A stretch of DNA of 39,130 nucleotides, from assembly GCA_022571885.1 (NCBI GenBank), contig JACZWZ010000006.1, forward strand, positions 1-39,130, in the 5' to 3' direction. The position numbers and the translations under genes were made by a program. This DNA comes from Acidobacteriota bacterium. Its GTDB lineage: Bacteria > Actinomycetota > Acidimicrobiia > Spongiisociales > UBA11373. Below the pieces are notes generated by a model that was not told the DNA's origin, did not search any database, and saw only the letters and a program-made list of their open reading frames with translations. Positions 9,194 through 18,603 of the stretch are shown here, one piece after another. Within the stretch, counting starts at the first letter, position 1, and every line of letters begins with the position of its first letter.

Positions 9194-10348
9194 TCAGGAT
9201 CTCGGTACTTCGTTCCAGGGAAGCTCTTTGTCGACCCGGGGTTCACCGGGAAGCCCGAGCACCCGCTCACCGAGGATCGACTTCATGATCTCAGAGGTGC
9301 CGCCCTCGATGGAGTTGCCGCGGGATCGGAGAAAGCCCTTCCGTGGATCCGTTATCTCCCGAAACGTATCGGGTCGGGTCATCTCGTAACTGTCGTAGAG
9401 CATCCCTTCGGCGCCCATGAGTTCGACCGCGAATTCGAAGATCTCCTTGTTGATCTCGGCATACGCCAGCTTTGCGGTAGATCCCTCAGGCCCCGGGGTC
9501 CCCACCTTGCGATTGTCCCGGGCCCGGGCATTGGTGAGGCGCGCCGCTTCGGCGTCGACCCACAGGCGCATCAGACGATCCCGCTGAGCATCGTCGCCGC
9601 CGCGCTCCTTCCACACTTGCACTGCGATCCCGATCGGACCGGCGCCACGCGGCGGGACGGCCCCACCAATTGCCACCCGTTCGTTCATGAGCGTGGTCAA
9701 GGAGACCCGCCATCCGTCTCCCACCTCCCCAATGAGGTTCTCGTGGGGAATGCTGGCGTCGGTGAAGTAGACCTCGTTGAACTCGGCCTCGCCGGTGATC
9801 TGGCGAAGTGGACGAACCTCGACACCCTCACCGTGCATATCGACGATGAAGTACGACATCCCCTGGTGCTTCGGGACATCGGGATCAGACCTCACCACGA
9901 GCATGCCCCACTTGGAGACGTGGGCGAGCGTGGTCCACGCCTTCTGTCCGTTGATGATCCACTCGTCACCATCGCGAACCGCCTTGCATGCAAGCGCAGC
10001 CATGTCGGACCCGGCGCCGGGCTCGGAGAACATCTGACACCAGATCTCCTCGGTGCTGAACATCGGGCGAAGCCAGCGCCGCTGTTGCTCCTCGGTACCG
10101 TGAGCCAGCAGCACGTGGGACCCCATTCCGACACCGAGCGGATTGTGCTGGGCCGGATTGGGAGCACCTGCCTCCTGCATCCGATCTTCGACAATTCCCT
10201 GGAGACCTCGAGACAGCTCCAGGCCTCCCAATCCCTTCGGATACCAGACCCAGGCGAGGCCGGCATCGAAACGGGCACCCAGAAATTCGACGACGTCACC
10301 CTTGGGATCGTGATCCGCCAGCAGACGGTCGATTGCCTCCTCCACCAC
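9194..10348 (-). CDS. Acyl-CoA dehydrogenase (start may be slightly upstream)
   Basis: WCQMFSEPGAGSDMAALACKAVRDGDEWIINGQKAWTT and SIEGGTSEIMKSILGERVLGLP. Confidence 0.93.
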   Translation of the reverse strand: MVEEAIDRLLADHDPKGDVVEFLGARFDAGLAWVWYPKGLGGLELSRGLQGIVEDRMQEAGAPNPAQHNPLGVGMGSHVLLAHGTEEQQRRWLRPMFSTEEIWCQMFSEPGAGSDMAALACKAVRDGDEWIINGQKAWTTLAHVSKWGMLVVRSDPDVPKHQGMSYFIVDMHGEGVEVRPLRQITGEAEFNEVYFTDASIPHENLIGEVGDGWRVSLTTLMNERVAIGGAVPPRGAGPIGIAVQVWKERGGDDAQRDRLMRLWVDAEAARLTNARARDNRKVGTPGPEGSTAKLAYAEINKEIFEFAVELMGAEGMLYDSYEMTRPDTFREITDPRKGFLRSRGNSIEGGTSEIMKSILGERVLGLPGEPRVDKELPWNEVPRS

Positions 10349-10505
10349 GGCGCGGCCCTCGGTGGGGCTGGAGTGATCGGTGATCGGAACTTCCTCCTAC
10401 TGGGCCAGCAGCGATTGTGCCACACCAAATCGCACCCGGGCTCGGTCTCTGCCTGGATCCACCGGTCTGGCCGGTGGATGTGAAGGTGGGCCACCGAGGG
10501 CAACA

Positions 10506-10614
10506 CTTCCCGTGCCACGTCTCCCGCTTCCCGAACGTTGTTTCCGTAGCTGCTGTGGCGCTTGAAGCTACCGGGACTCGCTTCGGGGAACGGACCGCGG
10601 ACAACGGACGGCGG
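10506..10614. repeat. Intergenic element with CC-N5 / N5-GG heptads
   Basis: Left CTTCCCGTGCCACGTCTCCCGCTTCCCGAACGTTGTTTCCG; right GGACCGC GGACAAC GGACGGC GG (10592-10614). Confidence 0.65.
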
Positions 10615-10648
10615 TGTCGACCGATCCACCACCTGTCGGCGCGGACTC

Positions 10649-11566
10649 TCACTTGCCGAACGCCGCCCGCAGCCCGTCGTCGATGTCGGGGTGCTCGAAT
10701 TCAAAGCCGGATTCGAGCAACACACCCGGAGTGACCCGCTGGCCCTCCAGGACCAGGGCATCGGCCAGTTCCGAGCCGAGCAGGAGCCGCAGAGCAAAAC
10801 CTGGCAGCGGTAGAACAGCGGGGCGGTGCAACACCCGCCCCAACGCCCTGGTGAAGTCGCGGTTGGTCACCGGGTTGGGCGCCACCAGGTTGACCGGTCC
10901 TGCCACCTCGGTGTCGAGCAGGTGGAGGATGGCGCGTACCTCGTCGCCGAGCGATATCCACGACCACCACTGCCCACCACCGCCGACGGGACCGCCCAAC
11001 CCCCAACGGAAAGGGCTGATCCAGCGCGGTCCGAATGGTGCCAGAAGCCGACCGAGGGCTCCCCCGGCCATGCTCAGCACGATCCCGGAACGGAGCTGAA
11101 CCACCCTGATGCCGGCCTGAATCGCAGGGTCGGTGGCAGCCTCCCAGGCAACGCATAGGTCGGCGAGGAAGCCCGATCCCGAAGTCGACGCCTCGTTGAG
11201 AATCGATTCGGCACCATCGCCGTAATAGCCGACCGCAGAGGCATTGACCACCACGGCGGGAAGATGCTCCAGTGCGGCGATGGTGTCGGCCAACAACCGG
11301 GTGGGGTAGATCCGGCTATCCCACAGCAGTTGCTTCTCCGCCTCGGTCCATCGCTTCTCCCCGATCCTGCGACCGGCGAGGTTGACCACGGCATCGAAAC
11401 CCTCGACTGCCTTCGCCTCGATGGTGCCTGCCGCAGGGTCCCACGCAACCCCATCGCCGTGCGACTGGGGGCGCAGCAGCCGAACCACCTCATCGCCGCG
11501 GCCGGCCAAGGCCTCTACCAGCGCCTCGCCGATCACGCCGCTCGAACCCGCTACCAGCACCCTCAT
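10649..11566 (-). CDS. TIGR01777-type NAD-dependent epimerase/dehydratase
   Basis: MRVLVAGSSGVIGEALVEALAGRGDEVVRLLRP, NLAGRRIGEKRWTEAEKQLLWDSRI, ASAVGYYGDGAESILNE. Confidence 0.9.
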   Translation of the reverse strand: MRVLVAGSSGVIGEALVEALAGRGDEVVRLLRPQSHGDGVAWDPAAGTIEAKAVEGFDAVVNLAGRRIGEKRWTEAEKQLLWDSRIYPTRLLADTIAALEHLPAVVVNASAVGYYGDGAESILNEASTSGSGFLADLCVAWEAATDPAIQAGIRVVQLRSGIVLSMAGGALGRLLAPFGPRWISPFRWGLGGPVGGGGQWWSWISLGDEVRAILHLLDTEVAGPVNLVAPNPVTNRDFTRALGRVLHRPAVLPLPGFALRLLLGSELADALVLEGQRVTPGVLLESGFEFEHPDIDDGLRAAFGK

Positions 11567-11595
11567 GGCAGGCCAGAGTAGAGACTGCCCGCCTA

Positions 11596-11732
11596 CTCAG
11601 TACCCAGTAGCCAGTACCAGGCCTGGTTGCGAGCGAGGCGATCGACGTACCTACCGCGATCGGGTCTTCTTGCCGGGCGAGTTCCCAGTAGCCAAGGCCT
11701 GTCTGACTGGCTACTGGTTACTGGCTACTGAG
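11596..11732. repeat. Inverted element with CC-N5 heptad arms (word CCAGTAN) around a GATCGACGTACC core
   Basis: CTCAGTACCCAGTAGCCAGTACCAGG ... GATCGACGTACC (11640-11651) ... GACTGGCTACTGGTTACTGGCTACTGAG. Confidence 0.85.
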
Positions 11733-11766
11733 ACGCGGTGTCCCGCTGTGAACGATGTCGGGTGTG

Positions 11767-12400
11767 TTACCTGTTCCGCAGCGCGGCATCTATGCGTGCC
11801 GTCCACTCGCCGGTCATTGCTCCCACCGGGTCGGGTTCCCCGTCGAATGCATCCGGGTGAAGCGGCTCACAGATCTCGACATGAATCGCAGCCCGCGAGA
11901 TCCGTCTCGCTCCCCGACCCATGGCGAGATCGGAACCTGCCACCGCTATCGGGACCAGCGGCACGCCGGCCCGCAACGCCAACCAGGCAGCACCCCGCTT
12001 GGGGGGCCGCTCCCCCCAGGCCCACACCCGCACCCCCTCCGGAAACAGCCCAACGGTCCCGCCCGCCGCCAGCTCGGCCAAGGCCAGCTTGAGAGGTCCG
12101 AAAGGGATCCGTGTCCGGGTCATCGGAATCGCTCCAAGCCACGTGGTCATTACGTCGAAGAACCGCGAATTCCCAAAGAGCTCGTCTACGGCGAGGTATC
12201 GGACGGGTCGCTTCACGGCTGCTGCCGCCATCACCGGGTCGAGGTGGGAAAAGTGATTCACCGCCAACACGACAGGACCCGATGGAAGCGGCGGTCCCGA
12301 ATCTGACAGCGGGAACCAGACACGGAACAGCAGGCGCCCCGGCGGCGTCGCCAGCCGCCAAGCTGCCGCGCCGCCGAACGGGAAGCCGGTTTCAGTTCGG
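11767..12400 (-). CDS. PlsC-like 1-acylglycerol-3-phosphate acyltransferase (start uncertain)
   Basis: VVLAVNHFSHLDPVMAA (HX4D) and GLFPEGVRVWAWGE (FPEG box). The listed 376-aa ORF reads through the holB region in the wrong frame at its N-terminus. Confidence 0.8.
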
Positions 12401-13453
12401 CGTCGCAAGTTCAGAAAAGAGCGCGGCAAATGCCAGCTCGGCGCGCTGGTTGGCTTCGAGAGCATCGACCGTGGCCAGTACCCGGCGAGCCCGCTGCACG
12501 GCATCGCGCGCCGAGACATCGGCCAGATCCGCCCCCGCAACGTCTCGATTCCGGATCGAACCACCGTGCTGGGCTGCCGCCGCGTCCCGATACCACGACG
12601 CCAGGACTTCGAGTCCTGCGACGTGCAGCGCCGACACGGCGCGTTTGCGCTCCCGCTCATGTCGCTCCTTGAGGCGCCGAGCCATGAGATCACCGAGATC
12701 GGCGGCGGCCTCGGCATCCTGGCGATCCACCAGGCCTCGCAGCAGCGGCTCCACCGCCCCGACCAGTTCGCCGGCCAGCCGAAAGGCGGTCCCCGGCTCC
12801 GGATCCAGCCTGGTCGGTATGCCCAACCAGGCGGAGCGGAAGGTCGCCACCTCCGGCTGAGTGGCCAGCAACAGTGCGATCCCCGGTCTCCCCCCACTGG
12901 TAATGGCCGCTTGATCGGCCTGAGATTGGTCTACGCCACGACTGACCAGAGCCCCGGTGATCTCCTCCTCGGGCACCCGCGAGAACAACACGATTCTCGA
13001 CCTGCTGGCCACGGTCGGAGGGAGGTCGTCTGGGGAGTCGGCAACCAGAATGAAGGTCGTCGTATCCGTCGGCTCTTCGAGGGTCTTGAGCAGCGTGTTG
13101 GCAGCCTGGTCGTTCATCGCCCCGGCTTCTTCAAACAGAAAGACCTTGCGTTGTCCTTCTACCGGAGCCAGAACGGCTCGCGCCACGGTCGCACGAGCTT
13201 GCTCGACCGTGAGTGACGTCGCTCCCTCGGGCTCCACCAGAACCAGATCCGGGTGGACACCCGACAACACTCGCGCAATGCAGGGCGCGTCGTCCCCACA
13301 CAACAGCAGCGCCGCAAAGCGTCGCGCCACCGTCGCCTTGCCGACCCCGGACGGCCCCACGAAAAGGTAGGTCTGCGTCGGGCGTCCGGCCTCGACCGCC
13401 AGCAAGTCGATAACGAGACCGTGGCCCACCACGTCATCGAAGAGCTTCACCAC
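12392..13453 (-). CDS. holB: DNA polymerase III delta' subunit
   Basis: TYLFVGPSGVGKATVARRFAALLL, FEEAGAMNDQAANTLLKTLEEPTDTTTFILVADSPDDLPPTVASRS. Confidence 0.9.
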   Translation of the reverse strand: MVKLFDDVVGHGLVIDLLAVEAGRPTQTYLFVGPSGVGKATVARRFAALLLCGDDAPCIARVLSGVHPDLVLVEPEGATSLTVEQARATVARAVLAPVEGQRKVFLFEEAGAMNDQAANTLLKTLEEPTDTTTFILVADSPDDLPPTVASRSRIVLFSRVPEEEITGALVSRGVDQSQADQAAITSGGRPGIALLLATQPEVATFRSAWLGIPTRLDPEPGTAFRLAGELVGAVEPLLRGLVDRQDAEAAADLGDLMARRLKERHERERKRAVSALHVAGLEVLASWYRDAAAAQHGGSIRNRDVAGADLADVSARDAVQRARRVLATVDALEANQRAELAFAALFSELATPN

Positions 13454-14049
13454 CGCTCCCCAAGCGCAGCCAGCGACCGCTTGACGACCTCGTCGACACC
13501 GAGATCGGCGTCGATGACTACGAAACGATCCGGTTCGGCTGCGGCCATCTGGTCGTAGGCCGACGCCACGCTCACCTGGAGATCGATCCCCTCGACACTG
13601 ATCCGGTCCGCCTCATCCTCACGGGCCAGACCTCGTTCCGGGGCGACCCGCAGCAGGATCACCGTGTCCGGCCACACTCCTTGTAGGCCCGCCTCATTCA
13701 CTCGGCGAACTTGGTCCATACCGAGACCGCGTCCGGCACCCTGGTAGGCCAGAGACGAGTACACGCATCGGTCGGACACAACGGTCTTGTCTGCCTCGAG
13801 CGCCGGTCCGACGATCTCGGCTGCGAGTTGGGACCTGGCCGCGGCAAACAGCAAGGCCTCGGCCCACAGCTCTGGGTGCGAATCTGTTCCCAGCAGGATC
13901 TGGCGAACCGCTTCTCCCGTCCTGGTCCCGCCCGGCTCGCGCACATGGACCACCGTGTGACCGATCTCCATCAGCCGATCGGCCACCAATCGGGCGATGG
14001 TCGACTTTCCGGCCCCGTCCACCCCCTCGAATGCGACGTATCTAGACAT
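13447..14049 (-). CDS. tmk: Thymidylate kinase
   Basis: MSRYVAFEGVDGAGKSTIARLVADRL, VREPGGTRTGEAVRQILL, DRCVYSSLAYQGAGRGLG. Confidence 0.95.
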   Translation of the reverse strand: MSRYVAFEGVDGAGKSTIARLVADRLMEIGHTVVHVREPGGTRTGEAVRQILLGTDSHPELWAEALLFAAARSQLAAEIVGPALEADKTVVSDRCVYSSLAYQGAGRGLGMDQVRRVNEAGLQGVWPDTVILLRVAPERGLAREDEADRISVEGIDLQVSVASAYDQMAAAEPDRFVVIDADLGVDEVVKRSLAALGERW

Positions 14050-15461
14050 CAGTCCACATCTTCGACTCTGTCGAGCTCGGCCGTGTCTTCGCCGCCCGCA
14101 ACAGACTTCCGGTACTTGCGGAAGGCCTCGGCCGCCGCCTGGACGGGGGGACGCTCATCCATCTGGCCCATCGACACCAGAGTCTTGCGCACACTCCACA
14201 ACCCGCTCAGACCAGATGTGATCATCAAGAGCCCTCCACCGAGCAGCACCACCCTGGATCCCTCGGAGAGAAGGCCGGGGATCTTCTCGTTGAATAGTGT
14301 GGCCGCAGGGAGCGCGAACGCCATCGCCGACAGGAGTCCGACTCTCATGAACCCAAAGAGGGCGGCGAAGGTGCGCCCGCGAATCTCGTCCTCGGTCTGC
14401 TCGTGCAGATGGGCGAAACCGAGAACGTAGGCGGAACCGGCCCCAAACCCCATCAGCACCATCCAACTGACGGCGCCGATGATGGTCTGTACGAACGCCG
14501 TCGACGCCAAGGCGGCGCCGGTCACCAGGAGAGCGAACCCGAACAGCACGTCCTTGTGTTCGAACCGGGGACCGAAGATCGTCACGGTCACGATTCCCAG
14601 ACCGGCTCCCATCCCGAACCCGGTCAGAAGAGCCGGAAAACCGCTCGAACCGGCGAGTAGCACATCGGCGGCGAACGGCTTGCCGAGTACCACGATGATC
14701 CCGCCGCCGGCCAGAGCCACCGTCATCGACAGCACCACCGGACGGATCCGAGGATGCGAAGCCACGAAGACAAACCCTTCCTTGATGTCACGGAACGGTC
14801 CCCGAAGGTCGCGTCGACCGCGCTCTCTCGGCTGGCGTCTCCGTCTTTGAGTTCTGGGCAGCGTGGTGAGGATGAGTCCGGAGAGCACATAGGTGCCGCA
14901 GTCGACCAGGAAGGCGAGTCCTTCGTGGGTGCCGGGGAGGAATCCCCACAGGGTCACCGTCGCCGCGAACGGCGTCACCAGAAGGAAGATCGCAGCACCG
15001 ATCGGGAACGTCCCATATGCTGCGCTCAGTGAGAGGCTGTTGGCCTGAACGAGCTCATTCCTGCGCACCAGGGTGGGGACCGTGGCCTCTTTCGCCGGCT
15101 GGAACACCAGGGTGAGGGCCTCGAGCAGCAAGCTCACCACCACCAAATACCGAATCGACTGGGCAAAGGCGAGACTGAGAACGAGAGCACCGCGACCGAA
15201 CTCGGTGAACAGCATCACATACTTCCGGTTGAGCCGATCGGCCACCACACCGCCGATGGCCGCAAAGAAAAGACCCGGCACCATCCGGGCCGACAGGGCC
15301 AGCACGATGCCACTGCTGCCGGCAATCTCCTCGGCGAGCGAAAGGGTCGCCAGGATCGAAACCCAGTCGCCGGTGCTGCTGACCAGCCCGGCCTTCCACA
15401 GGCGAGAAAACGGCCCCGAAGTCATCAGGGCCCAAGCCGATCGTGGTGGCGCTTCGGTCAC
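14049..15461 (-). CDS. MFS transporter
   Basis: Multiple TM helices; GVVADRLNRKYVMLFTEFGRG. Start taken at GTG 15461 (VTEAPPRSAW). Confidence 0.85.
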   Translation of the reverse strand: MTEAPPRSAWALMTSGPFSRLWKAGLVSSTGDWVSILATLSLAEEIAGSSGIVLALSARMVPGLFFAAIGGVVADRLNRKYVMLFTEFGRGALVLSLAFAQSIRYLVVVSLLLEALTLVFQPAKEATVPTLVRRNELVQANSLSLSAAYGTFPIGAAIFLLVTPFAATVTLWGFLPGTHEGLAFLVDCGTYVLSGLILTTLPRTQRRRRQPRERGRRDLRGPFRDIKEGFVFVASHPRIRPVVLSMTVALAGGGIIVVLGKPFAADVLLAGSSGFPALLTGFGMGAGLGIVTVTIFGPRFEHKDVLFGFALLVTGAALASTAFVQTIIGAVSWMVLMGFGAGSAYVLGFAHLHEQTEDEIRGRTFAALFGFMRVGLLSAMAFALPAATLFNEKIPGLLSEGSRVVLLGGGLLMITSGLSGLWSVRKTLVSMGQMDERPPVQAAAEAFRKYRKSVAGGEDTAELDRVEDVD

Positions 15462-15542
15462 GACAGCGAGGCTATCACCGGAGCCAGACCTGATTGCGAT
15501 TGGGGTGATCGACGTCTCGGCGGTGTGCCGCCACACGCGCCC

Positions 15543-15886
15543 GTCGAGTCATCCGTTCCAGCGTGGCCGTGTAGCGGTGTAGTCGACGTACCCACCGTTG
15601 CCTCGTTCACGTGCCGTCGAGTTTCCCGTACCAGGCGTGGCCGGGCAACAGAGTGATCGACGTACCCACCGAGATCGCGATCAGGTGCGAGCGAGTTTTC
15701 CGTCCCAGGCGTGACCGCCTTGCGGAGCGATCGACGTACCACCGTGCGCTCGTCCCGGTGCGGGCGAGTTTCCCGTACCAAGCGTGGCCGGGCAACGGAG
15801 TGATCGACGTACCCAACGTGGTCTCGTCCAGGTGCCATCGAGTTTCCCGTTTCTCGCATGACGCGTCGATTCGGGAAACGGGAAAC
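15543..15886. repeat. Degenerate 73-74 bp tandem repeat array ending in a strong hairpin
   Basis: CGAG-anchored units begin at 15545, 15618, 15692, 15765 and 15839 (spacing 73, 74, 73, 74). Consensus CGAGTTTCCCGTACCAGGCGTGGCCGGGCAACAGAGTGATCGACGTACCCACCG...CAGGTGC. Terminal IR 15842-15856 / 15872-15886. Confidence 0.9.
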
Positions 15887-15921
15887 GACCTCCTGCGGTG
15901 CAGCGCCGGAGCCGGCCCGAG

Positions 15922-18510
15922 CTATTTGCTCTCCTCCACCTTCTTACAGGGCTTCACCTTCTTGCCCTGCGCTTCGAGCTTCGCTCGCCGCTGGCGAAGG
16001 AGGTCCACGGCGCGTTCGATGTCGATCTTCTCGACCGAATCCTCCTTGCGCAACGATGCGTTGACTCCCCCATCGGTGACGTACGGGCCGAAGCGGCCAT
16101 CCTTGACAACCACTGCACAGCCGGTGTCGGGGTCGATTCCGAGTTCACGCAGTGGCGCCGAAGCGGTCTGCCCGCGGCCCTGCTTTGGCTGCCTGAAGAG
16201 GTGCAACGCCTCCTCCAGAGTGACCGTGAACAACTGCTCCTCTGTCTCTAGGCTGCGGCTGTCCTTCCCCTTCTTGAGGTAGGGACCGTATCGGCCGTTG
16301 AGTGCCTGGATCTCCTCCTTGGAATCGGGATCCTCTCCCACGGCCCGCGGTAGCGACAGAAGTGTGAGGGCCGCCTCGAGGGTGATCGTGTCGAGCGCCA
16401 TCGACTTGAACAGCGACGCACTCCTGGGCTTGCCCTTCTCGTCATCCTCGAGCGCCAATTGAACGTACGGCCCGTAACGGCCCGTCCTGGCCAGCACTAG
16501 ACGGCCCGACTCCGGATCGGTTCCCAATTCGCGGTCGCCCGATGGCGCAGCCAGCAACTCCTCCGCCACCTCGAGGGTCAACTCGTCGGGAGGCATGTCA
16601 TCTGGGACGCTGGCCCGCTCCTCACCCCGCTGTAGATAGGGCCCGTACTTGCCGGTCCGAAGCTCGAGACCATCCCCTCCATCGAACGGAATGGTGTTGA
16701 TGTCTCGCGCGTCGGCCTTGTCCAGGGCCTCCGCCACCGTCTCGAGCAGACCCGAGTGACCGTTGCCAAAGTAGAACTGGGCAAGGTAGGGAACCATCTC
16801 GCGATCGCCACCGGCGATCTCGTCGAGATCCTCTTCCATTCGCGCAGTGAATCCGTAGTCCACTAGATCTCCGAAGTGGCGCTCGAGCAGACGGACGGTC
16901 GCAATCGCGATAAAGGTGGGCACCAGCGCCGCACCCTTCTTCCAGACGTAGCCACGGTCCTGAATCGTGGTGATGATCGAGGCGTAGGTCGATGGGCGAC
17001 CTATCCCCAGTTCCTCGAGGCGCTTGACCAACGACGCCTCGGTGTAGCGAGCCGGTGGCTTGGTGGAGTGGCCCTTTGGTTCGAGTTTCTCGATCGAGGC
17101 CGTGTCGCCCTCGGCCATGGCCGGCAACCGACGCTCCTGATCCTCGAGGTCGGCGTCCGGGTCGTCTGAGCCTTCGACGTACGCCCGCAGGAAACCGGGA
17201 AACAAGATGATCTTGCCGGAGGTGGCGAACTCGGCGTCGCGTCCCGACGAGGCGGCACCCCCCAAACGCACTTGAACGCCCTCACCCTTGGCATCGGCCA
17301 TTTGAGACGCAATGGTTCTTTTCCAGATCAGGTCGTACAGACGCGCCTCGTCCTTCTCCACGGCACGCGCCACGACCTCAGGGGTGCGGAACTCATCACC
17401 CGCCGGCCGGATCGCCTCGTGGGCCTCCTGGGCATTCTTGACCTTTGACTTGTAGACCCGCGGCGATGCCGGGACGTAGTCGACGCCGTAGAGATCCCTG
17501 ATCTGGCTCCGGGCCGCCGACACCGCGGTCTCGGAGAGCGAGGTGCTGTCCGTCCGCATGTACGTGATGTATCCGTTCTCGTACAGCCTCTGGGCGGTTC
17601 GCATCGTGCGCTGGGACGAGAATCGCAGCTTGCGACCGGCTTCCTGCTGCAGCGTCGAAGTGCGAAACGGGGCGTAAGGCTTGCGGGTGAACGGCTTACG
17701 GTCGAGGCTGCGCACACTGAAGTCGCTGTCCGCCAGTTCGTCGGCCAACGTCGTAGCAGCGGTCTGATCGAGAACGACGAAGCCAGACCCTTTCGGCTTG
17801 CCGTCGGATCCGAAGTCCTTGCCGGCAGCCACTCGCTCTCCGTCGACCGCGACCAGTGAAGCGGTGAACACCCCGTCGGCGACACCAAACGTCCCCTCGA
17901 TGTCCCAAAACCCGGCCGGGTGAAAGTTCCGTCGCTCCCGTTCGCGCTCCACCACGATCCGGATCGCAGGGCTCTGGACGCGGCCCGCCGAGAGTTTGGG
18001 CTTCACCAGACGCCACAGGACGGGCGACACCTCGTAACCGACGAGCCGATCCAGGATGCGGCGCGTCTCCTGGGCATCAACCAGTCTGCGATCGAGTTCT
18101 CGGGGGGTGTCGACGGCGCGACGGATGGCGTCGGCCGTTATCTCGTGAAACACCATCCGCTTCACCGGCACTCGCGGCGACAGCACCTCCAATAGGTGCC
18201 ACGCGATCGACTCGCCTTCACGATCCTCATCTGTTGCCAGGTACAACTCGTCCGCCTGGCTGAGCAGCTTCTTGAGCTTCGTGACCTGCGATTTCTTGTC
18301 GGCCGGAATTATGTAGAGCGGTTTGAAATCATTCTCGGTGTCGACGCCAAGACGCGCCCAGGCCTCGCCCTTGTACGATGCCGGAATGTCGGATGCCCGG
18401 CGCGGCAGGTCTCTCACGTGCCCTATCGAGGACTCCACCACATAGCCCTTACCGAGGTATCCGGCAATGGTCCTAGCTTTGGCTGGCGACTCGACGATGA
18501 CGAGTTTCAT
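15922..18510 (-). CDS. topA: DNA topoisomerase I (actinobacterial type with C-terminal GPYxxxG repeats)
   Basis: MKLVIVESPAKARTIAGYLGKGYVVESSIGHVRDLP; ITYMRTDSTSLS; repeated GKYGPYLQRG, GRYGPYVQ, GRYGPYLKKG, GRFGPYVTDG. Confidence 0.97.
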   Translation of the reverse strand: MKLVIVESPAKARTIAGYLGKGYVVESSIGHVRDLPRRASDIPASYKGEAWARLGVDTENDFKPLYIIPADKKSQVTKLKKLLSQADELYLATDEDREGESIAWHLLEVLSPRVPVKRMVFHEITADAIRRAVDTPRELDRRLVDAQETRRILDRLVGYEVSPVLWRLVKPKLSAGRVQSPAIRIVVERERERRNFHPAGFWDIEGTFGVADGVFTASLVAVDGERVAAGKDFGSDGKPKGSGFVVLDQTAATTLADELADSDFSVRSLDRKPFTRKPYAPFRTSTLQQEAGRKLRFSSQRTMRTAQRLYENGYITYMRTDSTSLSETAVSAARSQIRDLYGVDYVPASPRVYKSKVKNAQEAHEAIRPAGDEFRTPEVVARAVEKDEARLYDLIWKRTIASQMADAKGEGVQVRLGGAASSGRDAEFATSGKIILFPGFLRAYVEGSDDPDADLEDQERRLPAMAEGDTASIEKLEPKGHSTKPPARYTEASLVKRLEELGIGRPSTYASIITTIQDRGYVWKKGAALVPTFIAIATVRLLERHFGDLVDYGFTARMEEDLDEIAGGDREMVPYLAQFYFGNGHSGLLETVAEALDKADARDINTIPFDGGDGLELRTGKYGPYLQRGEERASVPDDMPPDELTLEVAEELLAAPSGDRELGTDPESGRLVLARTGRYGPYVQLALEDDEKGKPRSASLFKSMALDTITLEAALTLLSLPRAVGEDPDSKEEIQALNGRYGPYLKKGKDSRSLETEEQLFTVTLEEALHLFRQPKQGRGQTASAPLRELGIDPDTGCAVVVKDGRFGPYVTDGGVNASLRKEDSVEKIDIERAVDLLRQRRAKLEAQGKKVKPCKKVEESK

Positions 18511-18560
18511 TTACTAACAATCCTGAGATGAGAGCGACCGGATCAACCCGGCCCTTTTTA

Positions 18561-18590
18561 GGTTTACGACGAATTGGGTCGGTTTGTCAA
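18561..18590 (-). promoter_or_regulatory. Candidate topA promoter
   Basis: Minus strand TTGACA-N18-TAAACC about 50 nt upstream of topA ATG. Confidence 0.45.
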
Positions 18591-18603
18591 GCACCAAACT
18601 TGA

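Noticed and set aside
9158-10483. 441-aa plus-strand ORF antisense to the acyl-CoA dehydrogenase (and similar long antisense ORFs, e.g. 4499..5407, 1166..1918)
   Set aside because: Typical GC-rich shadow ORFs opposite well-recognised genes, with no recognisable domains.
12401-12897. N-terminal half of the 376-aa ORF 11767..12897
   Set aside because: Out-of-frame reading of holB; only the C-terminal acyltransferase part is supported.
15458-15859. 133-aa repetitive ORF (GYVDHSVARPRLVRETR repeats) and overlapping frames
   Set aside because: Encoded by the degenerate 73/74-bp non-coding array; unit length is not a stable multiple of 3 and the reading frame is only incidentally open.
15543-15886. 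CRISPR array
   Set aside because: Repeats are degenerate and long, the 'spacer' portions are related to each other, and no cas gene is in the window.
18541-18603. Possible rho-independent terminator (CCGG...CCGGCCCTTTTTAGG)
   Set aside because: Only a 4-bp stem on the plus strand, where no upstream plus-strand gene needs termination; better explained as the topA promoter/5' UTR.
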